This document shows positions 1 to 11,234 of a stretch of 64,000 nt of DNA, one piece after another; the first letter of the stretch is position 1; each line of letters begins with the position of its first letter. The position numbers and the translations under genes are program-made. Origin of the DNA: Hemicentrotus pulcherrimus (Eukaryota; Echinodermata; Echinoidea; Camarodonta; Strongylocentrotidae). The stretch lies in contig BEXV01000968.1 of NCBI GenBank assembly GCA_003118195.1, forward strand, positions 12,033 through 76,032, written 5' to 3'. The notes beneath the pieces are model-generated. The model searched no databases. It saw nothing but the letters and a program-made list of their open reading frames with translations, and was not told the origin of the DNA.

Positions 1-25
1 ACACACACACACACACACACACACA
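1..25. repeat. (AC)n microsatellite
   Basis: The window opens inside a perfect AC dinucleotide run, so the true length extends off the left edge. Confidence 0.97.
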
Positions 26-1480
26 ATAGTCGGGAAGTATTATAGTGCCCATCGCGATCCTATTACCCCATTATTATGAATGGTATTGAAATGACTATAG
101 AGGTTGACGTTGATTAGATTGTACAGTCAAAACAATCTTGAAATTAAGCTTCGCTTAACCCCATCATTATTCAGAGTAAGGGCACAATCTGTTTAGGGCC
201 TTTCACAGCAGGCATGAACATGCTCATCGAGTCAGTGATATTTCATTGGCTATCCTACGTGGGAGAAAATAAGGAATACATATTCTCTACAAAGACCTTT
301 TTTTAATTCATGCATTGTAAGAAACAGCATAAGTTTTTCAATGAAGTCACTGGTCTAGTACTTTAAAGGTATGGAATACATCTTCGAAACATTTGATGAA
401 CAAAATGTATAAAAATGATTAACTCCTTTGACTTTGGAGTGTTCCTTGTGTAAGACTAAGCGATAATAACCTTTGAGAATTTACGTTATTAGAGCATAAA
501 TATCATCTGAGCTGATCAAATTCATGTATTCCATGTGGGTTACCTCATTTCATATTTAGTATTCCCCCCTTATTTCTAGGTGGTTTGGTACATTTCGTTT
601 CACGGACCTTAAGTATACGATATTTTTATATTTCAAGATCGGTGAAAACTTTACGTTAATATTTACGATCTTCATGGCCGAAATGACATGGCATTATCAT
701 CAAGTGTCAGGTCTGTTGCAGATATCGGCGTTCATGGCCTTCCAATTTCTGTCTATCATCAAAAAGCTATTCTTAAAAAGCTGGTATTGCTGATTTCATT
801 TTTATTTGCCCATTTGTTCATGCTTTGCCTGCCCCTGCTTCTCTTTTGAGTAATCTTCCATGTTAACTTTTCTTTTTTTCCCTTCTAGGTACATGTATAC
901 CTCAATTTTTGCTCATGTGATTCGTCCATATTCGAACGCCTTTCTATCTTGCATCGTCGCAACTGAAGCTTCGTGACATAAACCAGCATGTGTTAACGTA
1001 TCCTACAAATGATTGAAAGTAGGATGAGATGGGACCCCCTTCCTCTACACCCACATTACTTATTCGTTCAAGGACAGGAGGACTTTAAAGGTCAGGGGAG
1101 AAGAAAATGGAGATGCGTTTATCTGTTTATCTTGGTAATGACCATAATAAACTTCATGATGGGGGTTCCAAAGTCATTTGTTTTAAGGGTGTGTGCAAGA
1201 ATGCAGATAATGCTATCCTGCTATTAAGATGGTTAGATGTGATGGAGGTTGTAGAGTGCTAATATGAGTCTTGTCTGGGCCTGTACATAGTGCTTGTCTC
1301 TGTAATTTATCATTTAATCTATTAGATTTAGTTGTAATGGCAATGTAATTATCATTTTCCACAGAGTATTTTCTTTTTTCGATGGTGTTAGCATTGTTAA
1401 CGCTAAATAGTACTAGTGTATAACGCAGTACAAACGGCCTCCATTATTATCAATATTATTGTTAATATTGGATTAATGAA
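26..1480. other. No convincing gene; two acceptor-like sites
   Basis: AT-rich DNA. Two strong acceptor-like sites occur on the plus strand, ending at about 580 and 889, each followed by an open frame (about 70 codons after 580, under 30 after 889). The frame after 580 stays open to about 790 and has a possible donor near 709, but its composition is not clearly coding. A 72-codon frame at 1009-1227 has no supporting signal. I would not annotate a gene here. Confidence 0.5.
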
Positions 1481-1489
1481 ATAAAAAAT

Positions 1490-1890
1490 AGTAAGGGTAG
1501 TAGAAGTTGCATCAGTTGTAGCAGCAGTACTAGAAGTTGAGATAGTTAAAGTAATAGTACAACAAAATAGTAGTAGTAGAATTAGTAGAAGAAGCAGAGA
1601 AAAAGAGGAAGAAGAATTATTATTATTAAAAGTAGTAGTAGTAGTAGTAGTAGTTACATGTATGTAGTACATGTAGTAGCAGTGGTAGTACTCGTCGTCG
1701 TCATCGTAGTAGTAGTAAAGTAGCAATAGTAGTAGTAGTTGTAATACAGGAAGTAATGTAGTAGTATCAGTGGTAGTAATGGTAGTAGTAGTAGTAGTAG
1801 TAGTAGTAGTCGTAGAAGTAATGATACTATTAGTAGTAGAAGTGTAGTAGCAGAAGTAATAATAGTAGTAGTAGAAAGAGCGGTTGCACG
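1490..1890. repeat. Imperfect (TAG)n/(GTA)n trinucleotide tract
   Basis: Long, interrupted TAG/GTA/GAA trinucleotide repeats. They create a 199-codon minus-strand open frame of Tyr, Thr and Ser runs that is a repeat artefact. Confidence 0.9.
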
Positions 1891-2131
1891 ATAAGTAGTA
1901 GGAGCAGCACTGGGGGAACAAAATAAAGGCCCCAGTATTAAAAGTGTTAATGTTGTACATCATGACTTGTAAGAAGTAGAATTGTTCGTAGTATGTTACC
2001 ATCTACTGTAGATCGCATACCGTTTTACTTTATATTTGATTCTATTAAAATACAGCTCATTTCTATAACTATGATTTGATTCTACCTTCGGTAAACTCTG
2101 TTACTTCTCGACATTGTCTTTATAGATGTAC

Positions 2132-2435
2132 CAGGGGTGTTTCATAAAGAGTTCGTAAAGTTACGCATGACTTTACGAAGGACTTGTATATGAAAAGCCA
2201 AATGGGATGCTCAATTATTATTGATTATTATTTATTAAGTTGAACTGTGTAGATGTAGATTAACATTCTTAATATAACTACAATTTTTAATGCAAATAAA
2301 AAATTTTGCCATAATTTAAATGAGGTTACTGGAAATATCAGAAACGACTTTGGGCATCCTATCTGGCACTTCATATACAAGTCCTTCGTAAAGTCATGCG
2401 TAACTTTACGAACAGCTTTATGAAACACCCCCCTG
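2132..2435. mobile_element. MITE-like non-autonomous DNA transposon, 304 bp
   Basis: The two ends are inverted copies of each other over about 80 bp. The left end starts CAGGGGTGTTTCATAAAG and the right end closes with its complement plus two extra C residues, CTTTATGAAACACCCCCCTG. Each arm holds a further internal inverted repeat, TTCGTAAAGT with ACTTTACGAA, spaced 8 bp. The centre (about 2215-2355) is AT-rich and non-coding. No clear target-site duplication is visible in the flanks, so the superfamily is not assigned. The overlapping 159-codon minus-strand frame runs into this element and is partly an artefact. Confidence 0.9.
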
Positions 2436-2477
2436 TTCTTATTTTCTTTGCGTGGTGTCCATATCATTTTTGTTGTC

Positions 2478-2707
2478 TTGCGCGCAAGAAATGCGTTCCC
2501 TGTTATAGAGTTCAGCCTGCGTTCTTGGATGAAATGAGAGTGTGAACACTCTTTACAACGTAAGATTTTCTCGCACGAGTGTTTTTGAGAATTAAATTTC
2601 TGTGTGAACATGACTCTTAACTCGAAGCATTCCCGTGTGTTTTGAAAACCGAGACACTTGTGGGTAAGGGCCAAGGGGTGTATTGACGATTCTGTAAAGA
2701 CGACCAC
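2478..2707 (-). pseudogene. Possible decayed C2H2 zinc-finger fragment
   Basis: On the minus strand one frame reads HSCEKILRCKECSHSHF followed by IQERRL. This resembles the zinc-finger linker HTGEKP followed by C-x2-C, an aromatic residue and a leucine with the usual spacing, but the first zinc histidine is replaced and there is one extra residue between the second cysteine and the phenylalanine. A second linker-like HVHTE appears upstream in another frame, too close for an intact array. If real it is a frameshifted relic. The resemblance could be chance. The frame continues into the neighbouring MITE. Confidence 0.2.
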
Positions 2708-3099
2708 TAAGTGATTATCACTTGTTTTCTTCTTGAATCGTTAGCACTGGATTGTAACGAATTAAATACAGAGAAATATAACACCTTGGTCACGGTCATT
2801 CACATTCTTTGTTTCCGTAAATAATTCTACAATTTGTTTAAAAGCTAAACATATGGATTTGTTATTTTTAGAACAAAAACATCAAAAGTGCAATTTGTTG
2901 ATCGAAATAAAATGACATGTAAATCACATATCAGCCCTCATTCAATGTATGTCAATATTGTACTGTAACATACAAATAGGAAACATTGGATTGTTATTAC
3001 ACGACATGATTGTCTGGAGACGGGCACTCACTAGTTAAATAGGTTTATACTAATTAATAACAAATAAAGTATACCTGCGAGAAATTCGATACAGAAAGA

Positions 3100-3430
3100 T
3101 AAAGCAAGAGGGGTAGAGAATGAGTCAGAAGAAAGAGAGGGCAAGAGCAAATATGAACATGCAACAGAAAGGAAAGAAAGAATGATAGAAAAATCGAGAG
3201 CAAAAGTGACGGGGAGGAATAAAAACGAAGACTGACTTATCAAACCGGAAGAGAGAGAGAGAGAGAGAGAGAGTGAGATTATTATGATAAAATCTAGACA
3301 AACAAAGTGAGAGTGAGCAAAGAGAGAGAGAGAGAGATACAGAGGTATAAAGAAAGAGAAGGGATTTAAAACCAATATCCACAGAGTCAAACGAACAGAG
3401 AAAGAGAGATAAATATACGAGGGAGGGGGA
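3100..3430. repeat. GA-rich tract with (GA)n cores
   Basis: Purine-rich DNA with pure GA runs near 3249-3275 and 3320-3337. It generates overlapping Ser/Leu-rich minus-strand frames with no coding value. Confidence 0.9.
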
Positions 3431-3547
3431 CTCCGCGACTACAAACAAATACCGCCTTCAGGGCATTTTTTTCTAACAGTATCAAGACAAGGCGGAAGAA
3501 AACAGAGCCGGTCGGTTTCCATTTCGACTCCCTCTTCATTTCCTAAC

Positions 3548-3679
3548 CTAATATCTGCGAGGCGAACACGAACGCTCTCTTTCTCTTTCTCATCAGCTCC
3601 ATTTCAAAACGCAATTGTCTTATATATCTCTTGTTTTGCCTCTTACTCTGAGCCCGACTTAGAAAATTCCCAATATAAT
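3548..3679 (-). CDS. Candidate internal exon, basic helix-like segment
   Basis: Ab initio exon, no family recognised. The acceptor is strong: a pyrimidine run ending in cttttcag just before the exon. It is open in one frame for 43 codons (phase: 2 bases to complete the first codon, 1 left over) and ends at a weaker donor, TTAG|GTTAGG. The product is rich in Arg, Lys and Gln (contains SKRQNKRYIRQLRFEMEL), which may partly reflect the purine-rich composition. No partner exon was found nearby. Low to moderate confidence. Confidence 0.28.
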
Positions 3680-3699
3680 CTGAAAAGATAAGAAGAGGA

Positions 3700-4334
3700 T
3701 ACATGGTTGTGGACTTTGGATGCCTCATTCATCTTCATGGTGTTGAACTAGTTTTATGGGATAATATTAGAAATATTGATGAAATAACAAACATTGAATG
3801 TCTGATGCGCCATCGTTCTTGTTGAAAAATTCATCAACCCATTATTTTCTGGGAATACGTTTAAATAGGCCTAATTGGAATTTATTAACCCCCCTAAATG
3901 TACTTGTAGTAAGAGAGATTCGTATCGTGTTTAAGTTTATTCTATCATATTCTTTTAATATAATAATCCACCTTTTTGATGAAATCAAATGAGTACACTA
4001 CATGAGACGCTGATGATCAAAATCCAAAAATATGTATATATTTCAATTATTCTTTTATCACACCGATCATCCATGTTCACGCTATTCTCATAGAATAATA
4101 GCATTATTATGTCAAAACCCTGTTCGGCCCATCTCACAAAACAGTTTCATAATTAATGACACAGATATATAATTTTGCAGAATGACACATTCATTTACTG
4201 TCTTTACCATTACTGTTTTTATTGTCCTGTTAATGCCAAGAGAGGAAGTAGCAACGGAAGAAAAAATATGGAGATGCTAACCAGATAAAATTTCTTTTGT
4301 GAGAAATCAATTTTGAAAACATGACAGAATGACA

Positions 4335-4368
<34 letters not shown>

Positions 4369-5390
4369 AGCACTCATTTGTCATAGTTTCTAAAGACCTT
4401 ATCATCTTCATCTTTATACAATCAATAAATGGGCTTGAATTTGATGCGGTGGGAATACAATGACATATTTCAAGCAAAGCAAGGGGTTGTTGACTCTTAA
4501 AAGCTGCTATAGATTCTTAGATAATATACCATGGGGACAAAACTGTAAACAATACATAAAGACAAGAGCAGGAGAAAATCATGGAGGGGGCTATTTAAGG
4601 GGGTGATGAATAAGATATAAGCAATAATTCAGACAAACTTACAATCAAGGAAAAAATAAAAAAACAACAAAATGAAAATTTGAAAGACAAGGCGTGGCTT
4701 TCATCACCTTGTAATCCTCTTCACGAATTGACAAATCCGAAACCTTAGACAGTCGAATAAAAAGCTTGTGAAAAAACGGGGTTTCATTTTACACCTCCGT
4801 AGGTTAAATATCGTTTACTGAGCATCTTAAAGAAAGGGGCAGAAGGAATTTTTAGCACATCACTTTTTAAGCAACGACTGATGATGGGAATACGATATGA
4901 TGTTACTTGGTGAGGGAATGATTTACCGACAAGGTAGATATTAAGCAAGAGACATCGAGATCACGATAGAGGAGAATGACCGCTCCTTGCTAAAGGGAGG
5001 GTTATTAGGTTACCAAAAACAAGCATTTTTTTCTAAAGCAAAGCGTGAACGTTTCAACTCATGTATGTAAAAATTATCATGGCGACTTATATTAAACATA
5101 AATGCGACCTTGAAGTAACACTCTTATTTGACAAAATTCATTATCGCTTTAAATTTCGGTAGAATACGAGTTACAGAGCAATAAACTATCAAAGAAATAG
5201 ATCCTCTTATTATTCATTAATTAAAAAAATATATATATACATATACATAGAGCTTCAACTCTGTCACATAGTTTAAAGCTCAATGGTAGATCCTTGATCA
5301 AAAAGAAGGGAAAGCAACCATTGCCGAAGAGAAAATGTAATATCTATAAGGAGAAAATGAAGGAAATTATAAAAGAGCAAAGTCAAGAAA
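3700..5390. other. No gene seen; AT-rich DNA
   Basis: AT-rich sequence with only short random frames. It contains one (GA)n run at 4336-4366 and an AT run near 5226-5250. No inverted or tandem repeats were noticed. Confidence 0.5.
4336..4366. repeat. (GA)n microsatellite
   Basis: Pure GA run of about 30 bp. Confidence 0.95.
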
Positions 5391-5666
5391 CGCGTGAGAA
5401 TCAACAAAGTAAGTCAACTAAAACCGATAAAGAGGAGAGCTAAAATATTCGGGAGAGTAAAACAGAGATGGAGTGTTGGGATTTACGATCGGTCCATTAA
5501 AATTAAACATCATTATGATGGTTACATTAGTTTTTACCCATCCGTTCTGTGGCGTATCAAGACCTTTTGTCAGGAGGGGAAGAACATTTTAGCTTACTGT
5601 GATCCATATATTTCAGTAAGGGGTTTACTATTTGAGTGGAATGATCTGCATAACGGAAGGGCGCGT

Positions 5667-5684
5667 GGGGGGGGGNGGGGGGGG
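5667..5684. repeat. Poly-G tract with a single N
   Basis: A G homopolymer interrupted by one unresolved base at 5676. It lies inside a 121-codon plus-strand frame (5394-5759) that has no other support as a gene. Confidence 0.95.
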
Positions 5685-5900
5685 AGGTGTTTCATCTTTT
5701 CAGCTTCACGTGTGTTTTTTGTATCCACTCAAACATGTGCATGCAAACATTATTGTTGATTTGATTGTTTTCTGTATCTTCCCATTCGATTTTGATTCTT
5801 AATAGCAGTCACTCAATATAGCACTGCTTAATTGATCTATATAGATGCATAAATCCATAGCCTCCGAATTCCCATGTATGTTCAAATTTAGATTCATTAC

Positions 5901-6013
5901 CTTGCTTTGTTTTCCGATATCGCGAAGCGACCGAGTAGATAGTCTCTGGAGAATAAATTCGTGCGTTTCCCAGAGCAATCTTTTAATTATTGACTCATTT
6001 AAGAATCTCAAGT
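5901..6013 (-). CDS. Candidate exon with good donor
   Basis: Minus-strand open segment of 37 codons ending exactly at AGCAAG|GTAATG, a good donor. The translation includes KRLLWETHEFILQRL and STRSLRDIGKQSK, which looks protein-like. The acceptor (ttatcag) has a poor pyrimidine tract. An opposite-strand frame of 65 codons (5845-6042) covers the same bases. No family recognised. Confidence 0.2.
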
Positions 6014-6568
6014 CTGATAATTACTTGTATCTACCAATATGACTGTTTCTTTTCTTTTCTCGGTCGAAAATTTATAAGGATGGGATAAGACGCCCCCTCC
6101 TCTCGCGCCTATACTTCAAATACGCTTTTGTATTATTTAAGTTCATTGACTATGTATACATAGTACGTTGCCTTTGCATATTTTATTTGAGATTCAGGTT
6201 GCTATCTATCATCTAACATGAAGAGTATAATAACGAGATCGTATCGAGACTAATCATGTTTCACTAAGCATGCATCGCCTTTCTTTTGATCGGCTTGATA
6301 TATCCTGAATTACGACCCTGAGAATCTATTGAACATATTTATTCAAGCAATCACTTTTATCCAGGGAATATATTTTTGATACTCTTGGGTAAAAAAAACT
6401 GGTTCAAGTGAAAATGTTTTATCTCAAAGATCCCGTCAAAGAAACTCAGAAACTGAACAACAGACTAGGCGTGAACATTACCCAAGAAACCCAATGGGGT
6501 ATGCAAATCATTCTCTTTTGCGACAAAATCTGTTGACTTGTATCATGCACAATGAAATATGACTCCAA

Positions 6569-6922
6569 TTATGAAACATAAGCAGTATTATAGATGATAC
6601 AAAAAAGAAGGAGACCCAACATAGTGACAGTGACGAATCGCAAACGAGGCGTCATTCTCTGACGTAGGACTGCGTCAGCGACTGGTGCGGTCTTTGGCGC
6701 ACCGTGTGAAAGTGACAGCGTACACAAAGTGAATGCAAAATTTGCAGTGTGAACAATATTATTCTCTAAACTACTGGCGTCGGGGATAGTGTACTTGACA
6801 GGCATGATTAGCGCAGGTACTGACGCAACAGGCGTTGCTTCAGCTGACTTCGTTAAACAAAACTCGAGAAAAAACCCACTGTATGTAAAAAGATCTTTTG
6901 TACGGCTTCTTTGTTCAGTATT
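6569..6922 (-). CDS. 117-codon open frame, possible C-terminal membrane segment
   Basis: The minus frame is open from a TAG at about 6923 to a TAA at 6569. The first internal ATG gives 78 residues. The last third reads FVTVTMLGLLLFCIIYNTAY, a hydrophobic run at the C-terminus that could be a tail anchor. The DNA is richer in CG than its surroundings and holds short CTGACG/CGTCAG inverted words, so it could instead be part of an old transposon. No splice signal or poly-A signal was found, and no family recognised. Confidence 0.22.
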   Translation of the reverse strand, partial: NTEQRSRTKDLFTYSGFFLEFCLTKSAEATPVASVPALIMPVKYTIPDASSLENNIVHTANFAFTLCTLSLSHGAPKTAPVADAVLRQRMTPRLRFVTVTMLGLLLFCIIYNTAYVS

Positions 6923-7164
6923 CTAGAGAAGTTGGGGGAAGTATGAGAAGTGACAATGCTAAAGCTGGTCACCCTGGCCACTTCTGTTCTGTTGATTTGT
7001 AACACGAATGTCTTTGACATATCTAGGGATGTAGATGGGTTCGATACGTGCAGGACAAGAGATAATATTGTTCGGGTGTGTATATTTTCATCAGGGGTCC
7101 GATTTTGTCATTTCTGAGTTCAGTGTACCGCTCTGCCACTCTTGTATAGGCTTTTCTACAACTT

Positions 7165-7425
7165 GCATGCTTCTTCTCTCTTTCTCTCTCTCTCTATATA
7201 TAAATATATGATATACATATCTGTTTCCCTGTATTCCCACATGTTGTTTTTTTCTCTCACTTTTTTTCTCTCTATTCTCTCTCTCTATTCTCTCTGCCTA
7301 CTTTTCTCTCTATATCTTCCCTCTATCCTCTTTTTGTTTCGACCCCTTTGTCTCATATTCACTCTCCATCTCTTCTATTTTCCTTTACCTCCATATTTAT
7401 CTCATCTCCTCTTGTATATTTGCAC
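7165..7425. repeat. CT-rich tract with TA run
   Basis: Pyrimidine-rich DNA, mostly imperfect (CT)n, with a TATATA segment at about 7193-7206. The overlapping 95-codon Leu/Ser frame is an artefact. Confidence 0.85.
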
Positions 7426-7501
7426 ATAAACCTCTTAAATGTACGTTAAAGCTATATGTCTAAATTATGTGCACTTATAAATGCATACAACATTCACCCA
7501 G

Positions 7502-7653
7502 GAAGAGCGACGCCCCTTCCTATGTTGACAGTGTCCCTTCTATGTATGGGTCCATGTTGCGCCATACCCGTACCTTGAACATGGCACAACTTTCCGCCCA
7601 AAGCATTATTGAGAAAACATTGTCAGTGGAAGCACGAGTTGTAGTGATAACAG
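7502..7653 (+). CDS. Candidate internal exon A of a plus-strand gene
   Basis: Open for 50 codons, entered after cacccag and left at AACAG|GTTTGT. Phase 1 in, 1 base over. Codon composition is balanced and the product (contains SYVDSVPSMYGSMLRHTRTL, then AQLSAQSIIEKTLSVEARVV) looks like globular protein, but I recognise no family. Its phase allows direct joining to the candidate exons at 10219 and 15097. A minus-strand frame (7606-7827) overlaps its 3' end and also looks coding, so strand is not certain. Confidence 0.33.
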
Positions 7654-8059
7654 GTTTGTATTGACACATCTCCACATCGACACTACCAGCGCTACTAATT
7701 TTGATCTCAAATTCAAGCTATCGAAGTAACCATTGGACGCCTCCATTTCGCTAAGGGGCTCTAGATCAATCAGCAACTCGCAGTAGCTGGCAACAAGGAT
7801 TATCTTTTCATGTACTCGGGTAAACAACTCGAATTTTCAGGGGGAAAACTAGACAAAAGCACTAGCAATACAGAGACAGCCCTCGAGACGATTATATCTA
7901 CTTTCAAGCTTATTAAGACGATCTAGTTTCAACAATTGCTATTGATACACAAAAGTAGACCAATTAATTAGCATGTCAGTCTAGCTTTCATTATCGCCTC
8001 AGTGCACGGGATCATTGCACGGAGCGAGCGGGTCGGGGAAGGATAATCGCCCACGCGAT

Positions 8060-8810
8060 GAAAATAATTCGGCGCAATGTTTGCTGCTTCATGAAAGACA
8101 AATAGTTGTGGACTATTTGAATGACATTTTCACAAGGCATTTGTTCCAGTAATGATTTCTCATTAGCTCTCATGTCAGACCGTGTAGTGATTCAATCGTA
8201 TGAGGGAGAAAGGGGGTTAGCATCGAAATTATGGCATTAAAAATTTAGAATTTAGGAAGTTTCATGCTCCTTCGTTGTAATGCTAAGAAAAAAGCCTCCC
8301 GGCGCCTCACAATTATTCTGTGCTGATACATCTTCAGTACACATTAAAATTTTTGCTTTCAAGTTGAATCGAGTCAATACGCATGTCAATGACCCTTCAG
8401 TAAACTTCAGTATTTTGTATCAAACGCTATTATGATCAATTTCACAGCTTAATTGTACCAATTTAAGTGACATGGGCGAAATTCACGCTATTGGTTAATG
8501 TAATGATAGTTAATTGATTCATTTGAAAAAATTAGAAATCATTCATGTAAATGTCATTACATCAGAATTGAGATATCCAAGCGTTTTTGCACTTTATTTT
8601 TTTGTTTAATGCTTCATCTACATTCCCTACTTTGTTCATGTTATAGATCAAACATCCTATATCAAAATGTTTTGATACATTTTTTTTCTGGACAAATAAA
8701 TGCTGCCTTTTTCAAACTCTAAACAAAATAATAGTTTCCACGTCCTTAGTGAGAGTACAATTTTGTTTTCATCATAATTTATAACATCTAAGATCGTAAT
8801 TTAGTCAGCA
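8060..8810. other. No gene seen
   Basis: AT-rich DNA. One short possible exon (about 8436-8481, after tttcacag) is too short to call. Confidence 0.45.
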
Positions 8811-8815
8811 CAGAG

Positions 8816-8833
8816 AAATAGAGAGAGTGAGAT

Positions 8834-8864
<31 letters not shown>

Positions 8865-8886
8865 AAGAGAGAGAGAGAGCGAGAGG
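8816..8886. repeat. (GA)n microsatellite
   Basis: Interrupted GA run of about 70 bp. Confidence 0.95.
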
Positions 8887-8979
8887 AAAGCAACAATTTT
8901 TTTTTTTGTCCCTTTTGGGGGTCTCTTTTGATCATTCTTTTATTCTGATATGTTGTTTCTTTGTTGCATTCTTTTCTTC

Positions 8980-9059
8980 TTAACCCGTTGACTACTGAAT
9001 TATCATATTCCCATAGGCTTTACACAGGGACCACCAGGTTCCAGTAAGCAATGGGTTAA
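8980..9059. mobile_element. 80-bp palindromic TTAA-ended mini-element
   Basis: The left end is TTAACCCGTTGACTACTGA and the right end is the complement of TTAACCCATTGCTTACTGG, so the two ends match at about 15 of 19 positions. Both outer tetranucleotides are TTAA, which is the target site duplicated by piggyBac-type transposons. The size and lack of coding sequence fit a very short MITE. A non-transposon hairpin is the alternative. Confidence 0.6.
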
Positions 9060-9291
9060 AAAAAAAACCGCTATATTTGCACTTGACTTGTGGTGGTACT
9101 TTTTGCATCAACATCCGGCATTGACAACCAACGCATGTCCAAGGGAAAGCCAATCTCCTTTCAAAATTTAATGAAACTTTTTATATTTTTTAAAAATATT
9201 TGTTAATTTATTCAATTTCCAGGTACATGTATACAAACAAAATAGAAATGACAACACAGAGCATATAACATGAAAGAGACAATGAAAATGC

Positions 9292-9362
9292 CACCAGCGG
9301 ACGCCTAAAGATTACCTAAAAGAATTTCCATTCTGTCATGAGGTTCTCCACGTCCGCTGGTG
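9292..9362. repeat. Perfect 12-bp inverted repeat, 47-nt loop
   Basis: CACCAGCGGACG at 9292-9303 is matched exactly in inverse orientation at 9351-9362. The flanks do not extend the stem and there are no obvious duplicated target bases. It may be a hairpin or a remnant of an inverted-repeat element. Confidence 0.75.
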
Positions 9363-9599
9363 TTACATGTGAATAAATTTGAGAGGTAACGGTAAAATTC
9401 TTTCATTCTTCTTAAGGTGTAGCTGTTTAAACTTTTCTTCCATATAATGCTGGAGTGAAAATAAATGGGTTAAAACTCGCTTTTCAACAAAAGGAGCAAT
9501 TATCTTGACTCTCGGTTACGAGGAGAGAACCACTTAACATCCTCACATCCCATTAAATATCAATCTCATGATCATTGAGATAGTTCGAAGGGAATAAAC

Positions 9600-10095
9600 A
9601 TTCTCTACCTTACCCACTCTCCTTCTGTCTATCTCCTTCTCTCTCATTCTCTCGCTCTCATTATTTCTATCCCACATCTCACCGCCTCTCTATTTATGAA
9701 CCCCTTTTGATCGTTGCTCATAATTACATTTGCATTCTTCCTGTTCCATTTGCTCCTTTGCTCTTGATGTTAATGTCCTCTGCGTCTCCTCTATCCTTTT
9801 CTCTCTCATCGTTTCTCTATCTCGGTTACTTTGTCGCTGTCTTCCCGTTTCCCCCTCTCTCCCCTTCTATTTCCACTCTCTTTCTCCCTCCCCCTCTCTC
9901 TCTCTCTTACATTCTCTATAGCATCTCCACTTTTCCTACCTCTCCCTCTCCCACTCTCTTTTATTTTTCCCATCCATATAATCTCCATCTCTTCCTTCCC
10001 TCTGCTTCAATCTCTCTCCCTTGTTGTCCATATCGCTCTCTTGTTCTCATATCCTACCCTTATCTCGCTACAAGTTTCCTCCCACTACTCATTTC
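9600..10095. repeat. CT-rich low-complexity tract
   Basis: About 500 bp of pyrimidine-rich DNA built from CTCTC, CCCTC and TTCCC words. Frames of up to 134 codons within it are artefacts. Confidence 0.85.
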
Positions 10096-10218
10096 CCATT
10101 TACCTCGCTGAATGCCTTCTAGATGGGCTGAATTCAAGCCCGTGTAGTTTGATAAATGGGTCAATAACTTAAAAGATTTTCATCGGAGAAAGAGACAAAT
10201 TTAGAGCAATCGTTTCAG

Positions 10219-10299
10219 ATATACAGGTCAAGCACAATCGGGAGAATGGCTTGACAAGTCATGTTTACACGTATAATTATGATGTGGTCTTTAGGCATG
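10219..10299 (+). CDS. Candidate internal exon B, plus strand
   Basis: 81 bp between cgtttcag and AGGCATG|GTATAT, a good donor. The 26-codon frame reads QVKHNRENGLTSHVYTYNYD then VVFRH. It is entered with 2 bases and leaves 1, so it can join exon A (7502-7653) upstream and the terminal exon at 15097 downstream without a frame shift. The acceptor's pyrimidine tract is weak. The frame would stay open into the telomere-like repeat that follows. Confidence 0.28.
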
Positions 10300-10366
10300 G
10301 TATATGTCTGTTCTACGACAATTGGAGACAATTTAGGAGACAATTAACACTAAAAGAATTCCTGAC

Positions 10367-10441
10367 TGTAACCCTAGACCCAACACTATGCCTAATCTTA
10401 AACCTAATCCTAACCCCAAGCCTAATCGCAACCCTAACCAT
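10367..10441. repeat. Degenerate interstitial telomere-like repeat
   Basis: Twelve or so units spaced 6 bp and drifting around TAACCC/CTAATC: for example TAACCCTAGACCCAAC and CTAACCCCAAGCC. The 6-bp periodicity and CCTAA core suggest a decayed interstitial (TAACCC)n block rather than a chance run. Confidence 0.65.
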
Positions 10442-11234
10442 ATTACCTTGAAGCCCTGAGCGATTTTCGTCGAAGCAAAATGAAGGATCATCTTTCTATA
10501 ATTATGTTGAGTCCAAGCAGACATCCTGAATAATACTGTTCTGTATTAAACTAGCTGCAATTGGTATTAAATCTATGAATTATATATTACTATATAACAA
10601 ATCCATGCAGTCCTGTATTGTCTCACGCACCAATTATTTTGTGAAATAAACCGAGTGATAATGTCGGACAGGCCAACCTGTCCTCACGTAAACGGAACGT
10701 CGCCTCAAACACTGCCTTTTTACCAAACCTACTCCTATAAATGTTTTACGCCTTGTTGTGTCATGCTTGTCATTCACCGGTCATTTCCTATTTTTTGCGG
10801 TACAATAACCCGGCCTTATAGGTAATGTCCCAATTTCATATCGAAATAGGCCAAAAAAAAGTGTACGTATCAAGTGACAATATTTAATTATGGTAACGAA
10901 AATTAACATCACTGCAACTAACAGAAAGAGTTGTTGAATTATTTCTTGCATGATTTTCCCCATAAAATTTTGTTCGGTTTTTAATGTTATGCATGTTGGG
11001 ATTTAACACTGAAATATATAGGTCAGTTCCTTTATTATAACGTTTTCATTATTTAAGAAACTGAGAAGACAGTTTCTAAAGGAAAAATATAAAACAACGA
11101 AGTTTGATTTTCTTAATACGTGCCTCATGGAAAGATGCTGAACAAACAATCAAACAAACAACAACTACAACAACAACGACGACAAAATTATCTTGGTAGA
11201 TGAGAGTAGACGTGGTGTGGTTGTCTCTATATAG

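Noticed and set aside
1403..2002. 199-codon minus-strand ORF
   Set aside because: Translation of the TAG/GTA trinucleotide tract (Tyr, Thr, Ser runs); no coding value.
3031..3448. Two overlapping Ser/Leu-rich minus ORFs over 100 codons
   Set aside because: Generated by (GA)n; both frames equally open, as expected of a dinucleotide repeat.
9707..10172. Plus ORFs of 113-134 codons
   Set aside because: CT-rich low-complexity translation; adjacent frames are equally open.
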